A stretch of DNA of 64,000 bases, taken from the NCBI RefSeq assembly GCF_014652215.1, contig NZ_BMYJ01000014.1:1-64000 (forward strand), in the 5' to 3' direction. The notes under the pieces are model-generated. The model did not search any database. It had not been told where the DNA came from and was given only the letters and a program-made list of their open reading frames with translations. The position numbers and the translations under genes were made by a program. The DNA is from Neogemmobacter tilapiae. Its GTDB lineage: Bacteria; Pseudomonadota; Alphaproteobacteria; Rhodobacterales; Rhodobacteraceae. Shown in pieces: positions 45,144-53,818 of the stretch (position 1 is its first letter; every line of letters begins with the position of its first letter).

Positions 45144-45860
45144 CTACCGCCGGATCAGTTTCGCCTTCCCATAGACGGTTTCCATCGACACTTCCGTCAC
45201 CATCATCTTCCCGTTCCCATCCGGCGCATAGATCATGCTGAACGGGAACCGCGTCTTCTCCGCCAGATCATCCGCCGGATAGCCTGCAATCCGCCGGTAT
45301 TCCCCCTGACAGACCACCTCATCCCCTGCCGTCTGCCGCTCGAACGTTTTCACCTGCGTATGCCGCCGCCCGTCGAACATCTCTTGGCTCACCGCGCATT
45401 CCTGCCCCGGCTCCACGCTTTTCAGCACCATATACATCGCCGTCAGCGGATCGACCGTCCCCCCCATCGACCCCGGATCCACATCGTAATCCTTCGCCTC
45501 TCGCGGCGGGTTATAGCTTTTCACCTGCGGCACACCCCCCTTATAGGCCATCACCGCCTGGCTTTGCCGCCGCCCCGTATCCGCATTCTCGCTGTAAGAC
45601 ACCGGCACGAACCGCCCCTTCGACAGGCCCCCATTCGCGCTGGCATCATACCGCACCTTCCGGATCAGCGCGACCAACCCCCCCGTCTTCAGCCGACCCG
45701 CCACCGAATAGGATTTCCCGTCCTCCACCGCCGACCACGACAGCGAACCCGCCCGGATCCCCTTCAGCTGCAAATCGAAACTCGCCTGCTGCTCATCCGC
45801 CCAGACAGGCGACGCCAGCGAAAGGGCCAGAACGCCCGCCACAACCGATTTCAACGACAT
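45144..45860 (-). CDS. DUF3108 domain, periplasmic protein
   Basis: A 238-residue protein with a signal peptide (MSLKSVVAGVLALSLASPVW, cleaved after WA). The mature part is a beta-barrel-like DUF3108 domain: QASFDLQLKGIRAGSLSWSA at the start and PFSMIYAPDGNGKMMVTEVS at the end. It is common in Rhodobacteraceae, with unknown function. It precedes hrpB on the same strand with a 42-nt gap. Confidence 0.85.
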   Translation of the reverse strand: MSLKSVVAGVLALSLASPVWADEQQASFDLQLKGIRAGSLSWSAVEDGKSYSVAGRLKTGGLVALIRKVRYDASANGGLSKGRFVPVSYSENADTGRRQSQAVMAYKGGVPQVKSYNPPREAKDYDVDPGSMGGTVDPLTAMYMVLKSVEPGQECAVSQEMFDGRRHTQVKTFERQTAGDEVVCQGEYRRIAGYPADDLAEKTRFPFSMIYAPDGNGKMMVTEVSMETVYGKAKLIRR

Positions 45861-46061
45861 CTCTGCTTCCTCGAATGATGGCGGTTCCCCCGCCTTGACC
45901 GCAATCTAGCGCGACCCGCGCTTTCACAAAAGCCTTGCGCCCCACAATCGGTTCCCCAATCCCCCTATGCGCGAAACCCCGCCAAACCCGGCCTTCCCAA
46001 TCACGGAAGCCCACCCGCCTGACACACAGGTCCAAATCCTGCAAAACCCCGGCACGCTGGC

Positions 46062-46090
46062 TTGACGCCACCGGGGAATCTCCTTATGGA
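46062..46090 (+). promoter_or_regulatory. Putative sigma-70 promoter of rpmB
   Basis: TTGACG (46062-46067) and TATGGA (46085-46090) are separated by 17 bases, close to housekeeping consensus. It lies 72 bases before the rpmB ATG in an otherwise non-coding 300-base gap. The start site is not proven. Confidence 0.5.
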
Positions 46091-46161
46091 CTGCCAACCG
46101 AATTCCGGAAGACGTCGCATCGGCGGCGCCTTTCCACATTAGACAAGCAAGGATCACGCAC

Positions 46162-46449
46162 ATGTCGCGCGTCTGCGAACTGAGTGGCAAGGGCCCGATG
46201 TCGGGCAACAACGTCAGCCACGCCAACAACAAAACCCGTCGGCGTTTTCTGCCGAACCTGAATGACGTCACCCTGATCTCGGATGCTCTGGGCAAATCCT
46301 TCAGCTTCCGCGTCTCGGCCGCTGCCATCCGCACCGTGGACCATCGCGGTGGTCTGGATGCTTTCTTGGCCAAAGCCAAGGATGACGAGCTTTCGGACAA
46401 GGCCTTGAAGGTCAAGAAGGAAATCGCCAAGGCGCAAGCCTCGGCCTGA
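46162..46449 (+). CDS. rpmB: 50S ribosomal protein L28
   Basis: A 95-residue L28, full length for alphaproteobacteria. It begins [20 protein letters not shown], followed by the basic [12 protein letters not shown] segment that contacts 23S rRNA. It stands alone with its own promoter and a strong terminator. Confidence 0.98.
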   Translation: MSRVCELSGKGPMSGNNVSHANNKTRRRFLPNLNDVTLISDALGKSFSFRVSAAAIRTVDHRGGLDAFLAKAKDDELSDKALKVKKEIAKAQASA

Positions 46450-46471
46450 TCGCCTTTCACGGAAAATTCGC

Positions 46472-46500
46472 AAACCCCGCCCGTCAAACGGCGGGGTTTT
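46472..46500 (+). terminator. Rho-independent terminator after rpmB
   Basis: Stem AAACCCCGCC (46472-46481) and GGCGGGGTTT (46490-46499) with an 8-base loop, ending in TTTT. It lies 22 bases after the rpmB stop. Confidence 0.9.
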
Positions 46501-46621
46501 GCATTGCAGCCGCGCCCCGCGCGTGGCAAAAATTGACCACCTGATCAAAGGAGGAGGAGCCGGAGATTCGGGTGAACCACACCAAGCCCAAAGGGCTGCC
46601 AACCTGAAGGATCGCTTCTCC

Positions 46622-47086
46622 ATGCTCCCCATCACGAAATTCGCTGCGGCTTTCGCCGCTGTGGTCGCTTTTGCTCTGCCCAGCTTTGCGCAGAACGTCT
46701 CCGAAGCGGAAATCAGCATCTCCGACGCCTATGTCGTCGTGAACGGCCCCGATTCGGCCACGGCATTCATGACCGTGACCCACAATGTGAACTCCGCCGA
46801 CCGCCTGATCTCGGTGGGTGTCGATGTTGGCATCGCCGAAATGTTCGTGCCGATGGATGATGGCCTTGGCGGCACCTATCTGAAAAAGGCCCCCTCGGGC
46901 TTTGATCTGGCCGCGAATGAGGTGTTCGTCATGTCGCCCGGTGGCAATGAAATGCGCCTCTCGAACCTGCTGACCGACCTGAAAGACGGCGACAAGGTCA
47001 AGGTCTCGCTCAGCTTTGAATGGGCCGGCGTCGTCTGGGCCGAGGCCGTGGTCGACAATTCCCGCGCGGCTGCGGGCACCAACTGA
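46622..47086 (+). CDS. PCu(A)C-like periplasmic protein with incomplete copper site
   Basis: A 154-residue protein. The signal peptide is MLPITKFAAAFAAVVAFALP (cleavage after FAQ). It has the cupredoxin-like PCu(A)C fold: ISISDAYVVVNGPDSATAFM, IAEMFVPMDD and a C-terminal beta sandwich. PCu(A)C chaperones bind copper through an H(M)xnMxnHxM set. Here the His of the first and second positions are missing (SPGGNEMRL replaces GGxHxM), while Met residues remain. The start is the ATG at 46622. It precedes a full PCu(A)C at 47524. It may have lost copper binding. Confidence 0.75.
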   Translation: MLPITKFAAAFAAVVAFALPSFAQNVSEAEISISDAYVVVNGPDSATAFMTVTHNVNSADRLISVGVDVGIAEMFVPMDDGLGGTYLKKAPSGFDLAANEVFVMSPGGNEMRLSNLLTDLKDGDKVKVSLSFEWAGVVWAEAVVDNSRAAAGTN

Positions 47087-47139
47087 TTGATACGCCCCCG
47101 GCCCTTGTGGGGGCAGGGCAGGGGGCGTATCACCCGGTT

Positions 47140-47493
47140 ATGCCACGGATCGCTGCGCCTTTCGCCGTTTTCCTGCGCCTGACCCTTGCCTTGGCCGTGG
47201 GTCTGGGCCTGACGCCCGCTTTGCACGCCAAGGCGGGCTTTGTTATTGAACTTTGCTCGCCCGAGGGGGCGGTGGCGGTCGTGCTGGATGGCACCATCCC
47301 CGCGGCCGATTGCCCGGATTGTCCCGATTGTCTGCTGTTCGGCCCGGCCCTTCTGCCGCAGGTCCGCTTGCCCGCCCGTAGGCCCGGTTTCGGCCCGGCC
47401 GTCCTGCCCGCGCCCGACAGTCAGCGCATCACACAAAAACAGACCGTCCTGACGCCCCCGGCCCGTGGCCCCCCTGTCCCTGCTTCAGCCTGA
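47140..47493 (+). CDS. Small exported Cys-containing protein (DUF2946-like)
   Basis: A 117-residue protein with a hydrophobic leader (MPRIAAPFAVFLRLTLALAV). The middle has DCPDCPDC and the rest is Pro-rich and basic. It resembles DUF2946-like proteins that often sit beside copper-handling genes; the assignment is by context and Cys pattern. It lies between the two PCu(A)C genes on the same strand, 54 nt after the first and 31 nt before the second. A Cys-ligand role in copper binding is plausible. Confidence 0.6.
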   Translation: MPRIAAPFAVFLRLTLALAVGLGLTPALHAKAGFVIELCSPEGAVAVVLDGTIPAADCPDCPDCLLFGPALLPQVRLPARRPGFGPAVLPAPDSQRITQKQTVLTPPARGPPVPASA

Positions 47494-47523
47494 CAACCTC
47501 CACGCTGAAACAAGGAATATATC

Positions 47524-48039
47524 ATGCTTAAAACTCTCATGGCTCTGGCCACCCTGACCCTAACCGCCCTTCCGGCCTTGGCCGATCACGAAGGCCTGCA
47601 TATCAACAGCCCCTACGCCCGCGTCAGCACCGAAAACGCCCAATCCGGGGCGATCTTTTTTGAAATCGAAAACCACGGCGATGCCGACCGCCTGATCGGC
47701 GCGGCCTCCGACGTGTCGCAAAAGGCCGAACTGCACACCCATCTGGAAGACGCCAATGGCGTCATGCAGATGATCCAGATCGAAGGCGGGATCGAGATTC
47801 CGGCCCATGGTGGCCATGCGCTGGCCCGTGGCGGCGATCATGTCATGCTTCTGGGCCTGACCCGCTCGTTGAAACAGGGCGACACCATCAGCCTGACGCT
47901 GACCTTTGAGCAGGCTGGCGATGTATTGGTTCAGGTGCCGGTGGACAATGAACGCAAGGCGGATGCCGGGCACGCAGGCCATGACATGGGCGGCGAAGGC
48001 CACGCCATGGAAGGCGAGCACAAGCACGGCAACAACTGA
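47524..48039 (+). CDS. PCu(A)C copper chaperone
   Basis: A 171-residue periplasmic copper chaperone. The signal peptide is MLKTLMALATLTLTALPALA. The core has SPYARVSTENAQSGAIFFEI, the copper-site His/Met residues in AELHTHLEDANGVMQMIQIE and GGDHVMLLGL. The tail is His/Met-rich (HAGHDMGGEGHAMEGEHKHG), a probable extra metal-binding arm. Family members deliver Cu(I) to the Cu-A site of cytochrome oxidase, which fits a species with aa3 oxidase (ctaD at the right edge). A ribosome-binding AAGGAATAT precedes the ATG. Confidence 0.92.
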   Translation: MLKTLMALATLTLTALPALADHEGLHINSPYARVSTENAQSGAIFFEIENHGDADRLIGAASDVSQKAELHTHLEDANGVMQMIQIEGGIEIPAHGGHALARGGDHVMLLGLTRSLKQGDTISLTLTFEQAGDVLVQVPVDNERKADAGHAGHDMGGEGHAMEGEHKHGNN

Positions 48040-48060
48040 TGCCCTGCGCTTGCGGCGGGG

Positions 48061-48405
48061 TTACTGCCCCGCCGTCGAGCCCGCCGTCGAGGTGGTGACG
48101 GTTTCCTGCGGTGCGCAATAGGCCTCGGCCTGCGCACCGAAATTCTTGTAGCGGTCCCAGAATTCGTCATCGGCCCGGCGTTTGGACAGGAACACATCCT
48201 GCGCCCGGTCGGGATCCTTGAAGAACTTCGCCGCAAGGCGCTGGTCCTTGTTGTAAAGTGTCTGATCGGCGACCTGCTGGATACAGTTGCAGATCTGGCG
48301 ATTGCCCTGATCCGACCCCATGCAGGCGCGTTCAATCGGTCCGGCCATGGCCTGACCACTCCAAGCCGCAGCCAAAAGCGCGGCGGAAACCATCAACGTT
48401 TTCAT
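48061..48405 (-). CDS. Small periplasmic Cys-containing protein
   Basis: A 114-residue protein with signal peptide MKTLMVSAALLAAAWSGQAM. Mature part has Cys in GPIERACMGSDQGNRQICNC and a final AYCAPQ. It is a conserved Rhodobacteraceae protein, but I cannot name a function. It is convergent with the copper-chaperone operon (stop-to-stop 21 bases). The start at 48405 is the Met with a full signal peptide. Confidence 0.7.
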   Translation of the reverse strand: MKTLMVSAALLAAAWSGQAMAGPIERACMGSDQGNRQICNCIQQVADQTLYNKDQRLAAKFFKDPDRAQDVFLSKRRADDEFWDRYKNFGAQAEAYCAPQETVTTSTAGSTAGQ

Positions 48406-48565
48406 ACTCTGCCTCAGACTGTCAGACCGTGTTCCCCGGCCTTTTCTGGGGCTGATTATCGCATTTGTGCAAGAAAATTCAAGAAGCATAATGGAATTAA
48501 GGGGATACAGCCCGTTCTTACCACGGAAAGTATCCCCTTTGGCCCGAAACACCAGATTCGGGGCC

Positions 48566-49303
48566 TTACAACGTGCCGTTGCCGCCATCGACCAGCAGAT
48601 TTCCGCCGACCATATAGCGCGACGCGTCCGACGCCAGATACAGCGCCGCCTCGGCCATTTCCTCGGCCTCGGCCAAACGCCCTGCGGGAATTGTCCCAGC
48701 GAAATGCGCGATCATCGCGTCATTCAGCCCGGCCTTCGCCAAGATCGGCGTTTCCGTCAGCCCCGGCGACAGCGCATTCACCCGCACTCCCCGGCCCACC
48801 AGTTCCGCCGACAGGCTCCGCGCCAAGGACCGCACCGCCGCCTTGCTGGCCGCATAAACGCTCCCCCCCGCCGCCGCCTTGTCTGCGGCGGTGGAGGATG
48901 TCAGGATCACCGACGCCGGGTTCGCCAAATGCGGCAGCGCCAGCCGCACCGTGTTGATCAGCCCCCGCACATTCGTATCCAGAATCGCGCTGATATGATC
49001 GTCCGTCACCTGATCAATCGGCGCAAAGGGCGCGATCCCGGCATTCGCAAACAGCACGTCAATCGCCCCAAAGGCCCCCGCCACCCGCGCAATCGCGGCC
49101 CCCAGATCCTCCGCCCGCGTCACATCCGCTTGCAACGCCAAGGCCCTGTCCCCCAGCGCCTCCCCTGCCGCTGCCACCCGTTCCGCATTCTGCCCCGTCA
49201 CCGCCACCCGCGCCCCTTCACGCAGGAACAGCTCCGCCGTCGCAAACCCGATCCCCGTCGTGCCGCCGGTGATCAACACCCGCTTTCCATCCAGCCGTCC
49301 CAT
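48566..49303 (-). CDS. SDR-family NAD(P)-dependent oxidoreductase
   Basis: A 245-residue short-chain dehydrogenase. The Rossmann loop is VLITGGTTGIGFATAELFLR, and the active site has Ser in SVILTSSTAADKAAAG with YAASKAAVRSLARSLSAELV (YxxxK). NAG motif LFANAGIAPFAP is present. It is divergent from a TetR gene and shares the intergenic operator, so it is probably repressed by that regulator. Substrate unknown. Confidence 0.92.
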   Translation of the reverse strand: MGRLDGKRVLITGGTTGIGFATAELFLREGARVAVTGQNAERVAAAGEALGDRALALQADVTRAEDLGAAIARVAGAFGAIDVLFANAGIAPFAPIDQVTDDHISAILDTNVRGLINTVRLALPHLANPASVILTSSTAADKAAAGGSVYAASKAAVRSLARSLSAELVGRGVRVNALSPGLTETPILAKAGLNDAMIAHFAGTIPAGRLAEAEEMAEAALYLASDASRYMVGGNLLVDGGNGTL

Positions 49304-49337
49304 CGCGCGCTCCTATTTATGTACTGCTTGGTATTTA

Positions 49338-49351
49338 ATACCGAACGGTAT
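49338..49351. promoter_or_regulatory. Probable TetR operator (ATACCGAACGGTAT)
   Basis: A palindrome with arms ATACCG and CGGTAT around AA lies between the SDR and TetR starts, next to a second inverted pair GGTAT...ATACC at 49330-49342. Divergent TetR targets are usually this size and place. Binding is inferred. Confidence 0.65.
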
Positions 49352-49380
49352 AGAATGCGTCAAGACCCAAGGAGAACGAA

Positions 49381-49983
49381 ATGAACACCCGTGGCCGCCC
49401 CCGCGAATTTGACACCGACGAAACGGTTGAGGCTCTGCTCACCCAGTTCTGGCAGCAGGGCTATGCCCCAACCTCCCTCACTGACCTCTGCACCGCCACC
49501 GGCCTTGCAAAGCCCTCCCTCTACGCCGCCTTTGGCAACAAAGAGGGCCTCTTTCTCGCCGCCCTCGACGCCTACCAAACCCGCCACGCCCAGCCCGCCC
49601 TCGACGCCATGATGGCCGAACCCGACGCCCGCACCGCCATCCTCCGCCTCTTCGAAAACCTCATCGACCGCCCCCAGACCGCCCTCGGCTGCCTCATCAC
49701 CCACAATCTCACCGAGGCCCAGCTTCCCCCCCAAATCACCCAAGCCCTCCAGACTGCCTCCCACCACGCCACCCAAACCATCGCCCAACGCCTTCAACGC
49801 GCAAAAGACGACCACCAACTCCCCCCCGACACCGACCTTCACGCCCTTCTTTCCTTTCTCCTCCTCACCTTCGCCGGCCTCGTCACCATGGCCCGCGCCG
49901 GCACCCCACCCGAAACCCTCCGCCCCGCCCTCCACCTCGCCCTCACCCTCTGGCCGCACCCCCCGAAAAACCCATCAACATAG
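49381..49983 (+). CDS. TetR-family transcriptional regulator
   Basis: A 200-residue repressor. The N-terminal HTH is [20 protein letters not shown], followed by [20 protein letters not shown]. The C-terminal ligand domain has [26 protein letters not shown] lies before the ATG. It is divergent from the SDR gene over a palindromic operator, so it most likely regulates that gene and itself. Confidence 0.9.
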   Translation: MNTRGRPREFDTDETVEALLTQFWQQGYAPTSLTDLCTATGLAKPSLYAAFGNKEGLFLAALDAYQTRHAQPALDAMMAEPDARTAILRLFENLIDRPQTALGCLITHNLTEAQLPPQITQALQTASHHATQTIAQRLQRAKDDHQLPPDTDLHALLSFLLLTFAGLVTMARAGTPPETLRPALHLALTLWPHPPKNPST

Positions 49984-50021
49984 GGATTTTCCTTTCATCC
50001 GAAATCCACTATTCCCCCCCC

Positions 50022-51821
50022 ATGACCCAGCTTTCGCACATCCGCAATTTCTCCATCGTGGCCCATATCGACCACGGCAAATCCACCCTCGCTGACCGGC
50101 TCATCCAGATGACCGGCACGGTCGCCCAACGCGACATGAAGGCGCAGTTGCTGGACAGCATGGACATCGAACGCGAACGCGGCATCACCATCAAGGCCAA
50201 CACCGTCCGCATCGAATACCCGGCCAAGGATGGCCAGACCTATATCCTCAACCTCATCGACACCCCCGGCCATGTCGATTTCGCCTACGAAGTCTCCCGC
50301 TCCATGCGTGCGGTCGAAGGCTCCTTGCTGGTCGTTGACGCAAGCCAAGGCGTCGAAGCCCAAACCCTCGCCAACGTCTATCAGGCCATCGACGCCGGCC
50401 ATGACATCGTCCCCGTCCTGAACAAGATCGACCTGCCCGCCGCCGAACCCGACCGCGTCAAGGCCCAGATCGAGGATGTCATCGGCCTCGACGCCTCTGA
50501 CGCCATTCCCATTTCCGCCAAATCCGGCCTTGGCATCCCCGATGTGCTCGAGGCGATCGTCACCCGCCTTCCCGCCCCCCACGGCGACCGCGACGCCCCC
50601 CTCAAGGCCATGCTGGTTGATTCGTGGTATGACGCTTACCTTGGCGTCGTCGTCATGATCCGCGTCATGGATGGCGTCATCCGCAAAGGCGACCGCGTCC
50701 GCATGATGCAGACCAATGCCGTCTATGGCATCGACAAGCTGGCCGTTCTGAAACCCCAGATGGTCGATATCGACGAACTCGGCCCCGGCGAAATTGGCGT
50801 CTTTACCGCCTCGATCAAACAGGTCCGCGACACCCGCGTCGGCGACACCATCACCCATGAACGCAAGGGCTGCGATGCCCCTCTGCCGGGCTTCAAACCC
50901 GCCCAGCCGGTCGTCTTCTGCGGCCTGTTCCCGGTCGATGCTGCCGATTTCGAAAATCTCCGCGATGCCATCGAAAAGCTGTCGCTGAATGATGCGTCCT
51001 TTAGTTCGGAAATGGAAACTTCCGCCGCCTTGGGCTTTGGCTTCCGCTGTGGATTCCTCGGATTATTGCATCTCGAGGTGATCCGTGACCGCCTAGAACG
51101 CGAATACGATCTCGACCTGATCACCACCGCCCCCTCGGTCGTGTTCAAACTGCACATGAAGGATGGCGAGGTTCGTGACCTGCACAACCCCGCCGATATG
51201 CCCGACCTGACCTATGTCGACCATATCGAAGAGCCGCGGATCAAGGCCACGATCATGGTGCCCGACGACTATCTGGGCGACATTCTGAAACTCTGCCAAG
51301 ACCGCCGCGGCATCCAGTTGGACCTGTCCTATGCCGGCTCCCGTGCCATGGTCGTCTATGACCTGCCGCTGGCCGAGGTGGTGTTCGACTTCTACGACCG
51401 CCTGAAATCGGTGACCAAGGGCTATGCCAGCTTTGACTATACGATCAGCGAGTATCGTGAGGATTTTCTGGTCAAAATGTCGATCCTGGTGAACGAAGAA
51501 CCCGTCGACGCCCTCGCCATGATGGTCCACCGCGACCGGGCCGAGGCGCGGGGCCGTGCGATGGTGGAAAAACTGAAAGAACTGATCCCCCGCCACATGT
51601 TCAAAATCCCGATTCAGGCGGCGATTGGGGCGCGGGTGATTGCACGCGAGACGTTGAGCGCCATGCGCAAGGACGTGACGGCGAAATGCTACGGCGGCGA
51701 CGCCAGCCGCAAGCGCAAGCTCCTGGACAAGCAGAAGGCGGGTAAGAAAAAGATGCGCCAATTCGGGAAAGTGGAAATCCCGCAAGAGGCGTTTATCTCG
51801 GCGCTGAAGATGGATGGCTAA
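50022..51821 (+). CDS. lepA: Elongation factor 4 (LepA)
   Basis: A 599-residue translational GTPase, full length. G1 is [18 protein letters not shown]3 is [20 protein letters not shown] and G4 is [10 protein letters not shown]. The C-terminal domain ends [20 protein letters not shown] plus ALKMDG. It back-translocates stalled ribosomes. A second, diverged copy of its last 36 codons follows at 52058-52165, next to the acquired DUF2235 gene. Confidence 0.98.
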   Translation: MTQLSHIRNFSIVAHIDHGKSTLADRLIQMTGTVAQRDMKAQLLDSMDIERERGITIKANTVRIEYPAKDGQTYILNLIDTPGHVDFAYEVSRSMRAVEGSLLVVDASQGVEAQTLANVYQAIDAGHDIVPVLNKIDLPAAEPDRVKAQIEDVIGLDASDAIPISAKSGLGIPDVLEAIVTRLPAPHGDRDAPLKAMLVDSWYDAYLGVVVMIRVMDGVIRKGDRVRMMQTNAVYGIDKLAVLKPQMVDIDELGPGEIGVFTASIKQVRDTRVGDTITHERKGCDAPLPGFKPAQPVVFCGLFPVDAADFENLRDAIEKLSLNDASFSSEMETSAALGFGFRCGFLGLLHLEVIRDRLEREYDLDLITTAPSVVFKLHMKDGEVRDLHNPADMPDLTYVDHIEEPRIKATIMVPDDYLGDILKLCQDRRGIQLDLSYAGSRAMVVYDLPLAEVVFDFYDRLKSVTKGYASFDYTISEYREDFLVKMSILVNEEPVDALAMMVHRDRAEARGRAMVEKLKELIPRHMFKIPIQAAIGARVIARETLSAMRKDVTAKCYGGDASRKRKLLDKQKAGKKKMRQFGKVEIPQEAFISALKMDG

Positions 51822-52057
51822 AGGCGACAAAGCCTGACGCCCCGTAGGGTGCGCATTTATGGCGCACCTGCGTCCCCCACCCCATCCCTCCCCACCAAGG
51901 GGAGGGGGCCGCACCGCCCCGCCAAAACCCAAAACCACCCCACTCAACCGGGAACCCTCCTCCCCCCGTGGGGGGAGGCTGGGAGGGGGGCAACGGGGCC
52001 GGGAGGAGATCGACCGTCAGGACTCGGTGAAAGTGTTTTAAAGGCAATGAAACCTCG
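51822..52057. other. Repeat-rich spacer after lepA
   Basis: This stretch holds the palindrome GGTGCGCATTTATGGCGCACC-like core (51848-51868) and two G-run arms around 51880-51990 (CCTCCCC / GGGGAGG and CCTCCTCCCCCC / GGGGGGAGG). There is no gene. It precedes the displaced lepA tail. Confidence 0.75.
51848..51868. repeat. Palindrome GGTGCGC...GCGCACC (copy 1)
   Basis: A 21-bp near-palindrome. A second copy in inverted orientation is at 53466-53486 with two mismatches. The two copies flank the DUF2235 gene and lepA tail, so they bracket the probable insertion. Confidence 0.75.
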
Positions 52058-52165
52058 CGCAAGTTGCGACACAAGCAGAAGGCAGGCAAGAAGCGGATGC
52101 GCCAATTCGGGAAGGTGGAAATCCCGCAGGAAGCGTTTATTTCGGCGCTGAAGATGGATATTTAA
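52058..52165 (+). pseudogene. lepA: Displaced lepA 3' end (36 codons)
   Basis: The frame encodes [20 protein letters not shown] and then [15 protein letters not shown] before TAA, matching the LepA C-terminus nearly residue for residue. DNA differences from the true lepA end are mostly synonymous, so both copies evolved under selection in separate genes before being placed together. It has no start and is not expressed as a protein. Its end overlaps the stop of the DUF2235 gene on the opposite strand. Confidence 0.92.
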
Positions 52166-53304
52166 AATGACTCTTCAGGTTGTATCCAATTGACGATGCG
52201 ATCGCTGTATTTTTGAGAAATGAAATACTTGGACTGTGTTGCCTTCATTTGGAGTGCTGAGCTGTAGTATTCTGTCGTTTTTCTAGATTTATAGTTCACT
52301 TTAACATTCTCAAGCTCCTTTACTGAAGGATGAATTTTGCTAAAATCGTCTTGTATTCTCCTGGGCTTTGAGTGGAATTTGAAAATCTTCCACCAAAAAG
52401 CATCATGTTCGGCGTGAACTCGTGGCGCTAAATTGCTTTCGTTTAGTAATCTATTCTCTATATCTTTGGTATAAATTGAAATTTCAGGGGCGCAATATAA
52501 CAGCCTATCAATCATAATCATGAGAGACAAGTCAGAAAGAGTTCTGTTGTCGTATCCTCCGCCAATGTCAGTGTGAACTCCGGGCAGCCACAGTTGTTCA
52601 AAAAAATAATCATCAAGGGATTCAGGGTGGCGTCTTCTAAATGGCTGTGGCGAGAAGAATTCCCTTGTTTCATCAATGGAAATCAAATGTAAAATAGACT
52701 CAGCGCACTTTGGGGTCTCGCCGGGGAGTATATTTAGATGTTGTAGTGCCCGTGTAAGCTTTCTTCCGCCAACGACAGTATCGAATAAACCTAAAAATGC
52801 CACCTTGGGTTTGGTTTCTCTCATTCTTGGGGCAAGGTGGCTTTTCATCGCCTCGATACTTTCGGTGTTATCTTTCGAGTCTTTTGAAAAATGATATGCA
52901 TAGGAAACTTTGCAAAAAAGGTCCCAAAGTTCGGAAATATAATCAATCTCTCCAGTTTTTAGTATTCCATAGTCTAGCATCGCGCAAATAGCTCGGGCAA
53001 CCACAGCGCCTCTCGAAAATCCAAAAATATATATCTTATCGCCGGGCTCATAATTTGAACATATATTCAAGTAGATATCTTGAATATTCTCATCAATTCC
53101 AAATGAAAATCCGCCAGCTGTGTATTTCCTCAGTCCCGAAGTTGCACCCAGTCCGCGAATGTAATGTGCAATTTGAGGATTTCCATTTGCATCTTTAAAG
53201 TCAAGGAGGTGATTTATCTCAAATATATTTGACGTCTTGCTGCTGTATGTGAAGCGGCCTGCGAAAAGCCAAGTTCCATCAATAAGGTAAAAAAGATGCT
53301 TCAT
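52162..53304 (-). CDS. DUF2235 (Tle1-like) alpha/beta hydrolase, putative effector
   Basis: A 380-residue protein of the DUF2235 family, which includes type VI phospholipase effectors of the Tle1 group. The nucleophile loop is [20 protein letters not shown] (GxSxG), the acidic partner is probably in [15 protein letters not shown], and the His lies in [16 protein letters not shown]. No signal peptide or membrane segment is visible, as expected for a T6SS cargo. The gene is strongly AT-richer than its surroundings. No VgrG, PAAR or immunity gene is adjacent; an orphan acquisition is likely. Confidence 0.82.
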   Translation of the reverse strand: MKHLFYLIDGTWLFAGRFTYSSKTSNIFEINHLLDFKDANGNPQIAHYIRGLGATSGLRKYTAGGFSFGIDENIQDIYLNICSNYEPGDKIYIFGFSRGAVVARAICAMLDYGILKTGEIDYISELWDLFCKVSYAYHFSKDSKDNTESIEAMKSHLAPRMRETKPKVAFLGLFDTVVGGRKLTRALQHLNILPGETPKCAESILHLISIDETREFFSPQPFRRRHPESLDDYFFEQLWLPGVHTDIGGGYDNRTLSDLSLMIMIDRLLYCAPEISIYTKDIENRLLNESNLAPRVHAEHDAFWWKIFKFHSKPRRIQDDFSKIHPSVKELENVKVNYKSRKTTEYYSSALQMKATQSKYFISQKYSDRIVNWIQPEESF

Positions 53305-53465
53305 AGTTGGCCTCTAGAACTACGTTGCTACGGTATATTTTCATATTCTCAGAAAAATCTCAACCCTAAATAAACTAAGGCTCCCACTAATCTGGCGCAA
53401 GCCTCGAACTTTTGACAGGCACTTCGATGTGCGCCTTCACGGCGCACCTTCTTTTGCCGTGAAAT

Positions 53466-53552
53466 GGTGCGCCATAAACGCGCACCAAACACATTCAAAA
53501 TATCAAATATACAAACCTTCCCAACCGCTTACCCCCCATTTCACGCGTGAAA
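53466..53552. repeat. Dispersed palindromes right of the DUF2235 gene
   Basis: 53466-53486 is the second copy (inverted) of the GGTGCGCC...GCGCACC palindrome seen at 51848. 53521-53551 is the inverted copy, with two mismatches, of the repeat at 13176-13206, including the perfect palindrome TTTCACGCGTGAAA (53539-53552). The interval 53305-53559 has no gene. Confidence 0.75.
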
Positions 53553-53559
53553 ACCCCGC

Positions 53560-53697
53560 TCAAAACAACCCTTCACCCCCCTCATTCTGCTCCACCGCCT
53601 TGTCCGCCACCACCGCCCCTGCGGCCCCCATGGCGACCGGAATGCACCCCGAAAGCCCGACCAAGGCCAGCATCATCCAAGCGATCTTCTTCATCAT
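53560..53697 (-). CDS. Small lipoprotein
   Basis: A 45-residue protein, too short for most ORF callers. It begins MMKKIAWMMLALVGLSGCIP: a short hydrophobic leader ending in the lipobox LSGC, so Cys is the lipidated residue. The rest (VAMGAAGAVVADKAVEQNEG) is a short Ala/Gly-rich tail. It resembles the small entericidin-like or peptidoglycan-space lipoproteins of Proteobacteria. The start may be the first or second Met. Function unknown. Confidence 0.7.
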   Translation of the reverse strand: MMKKIAWMMLALVGLSGCIPVAMGAAGAVVADKAVEQNEGGEGLF

Positions 53698-53818
53698 TCA
53701 CCCCCATCATTTCCCGCCGATCCTGCCACCCTCGCGGCCCCCCGCCAAGCCCTTTCAAAAGGGAACCATCCTTGCCCCACCACGTTACCCCGGCAACCCT
53801 CGATGGAAAGGAAAAACC

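Noticed and set aside
46499-46621. Extended N-terminus of the first PCu(A)C-like protein
   Set aside because: The upstream residues overlap the rpmB terminator; a signal peptide starts at the ATG at 46622, so the longer start is discarded.
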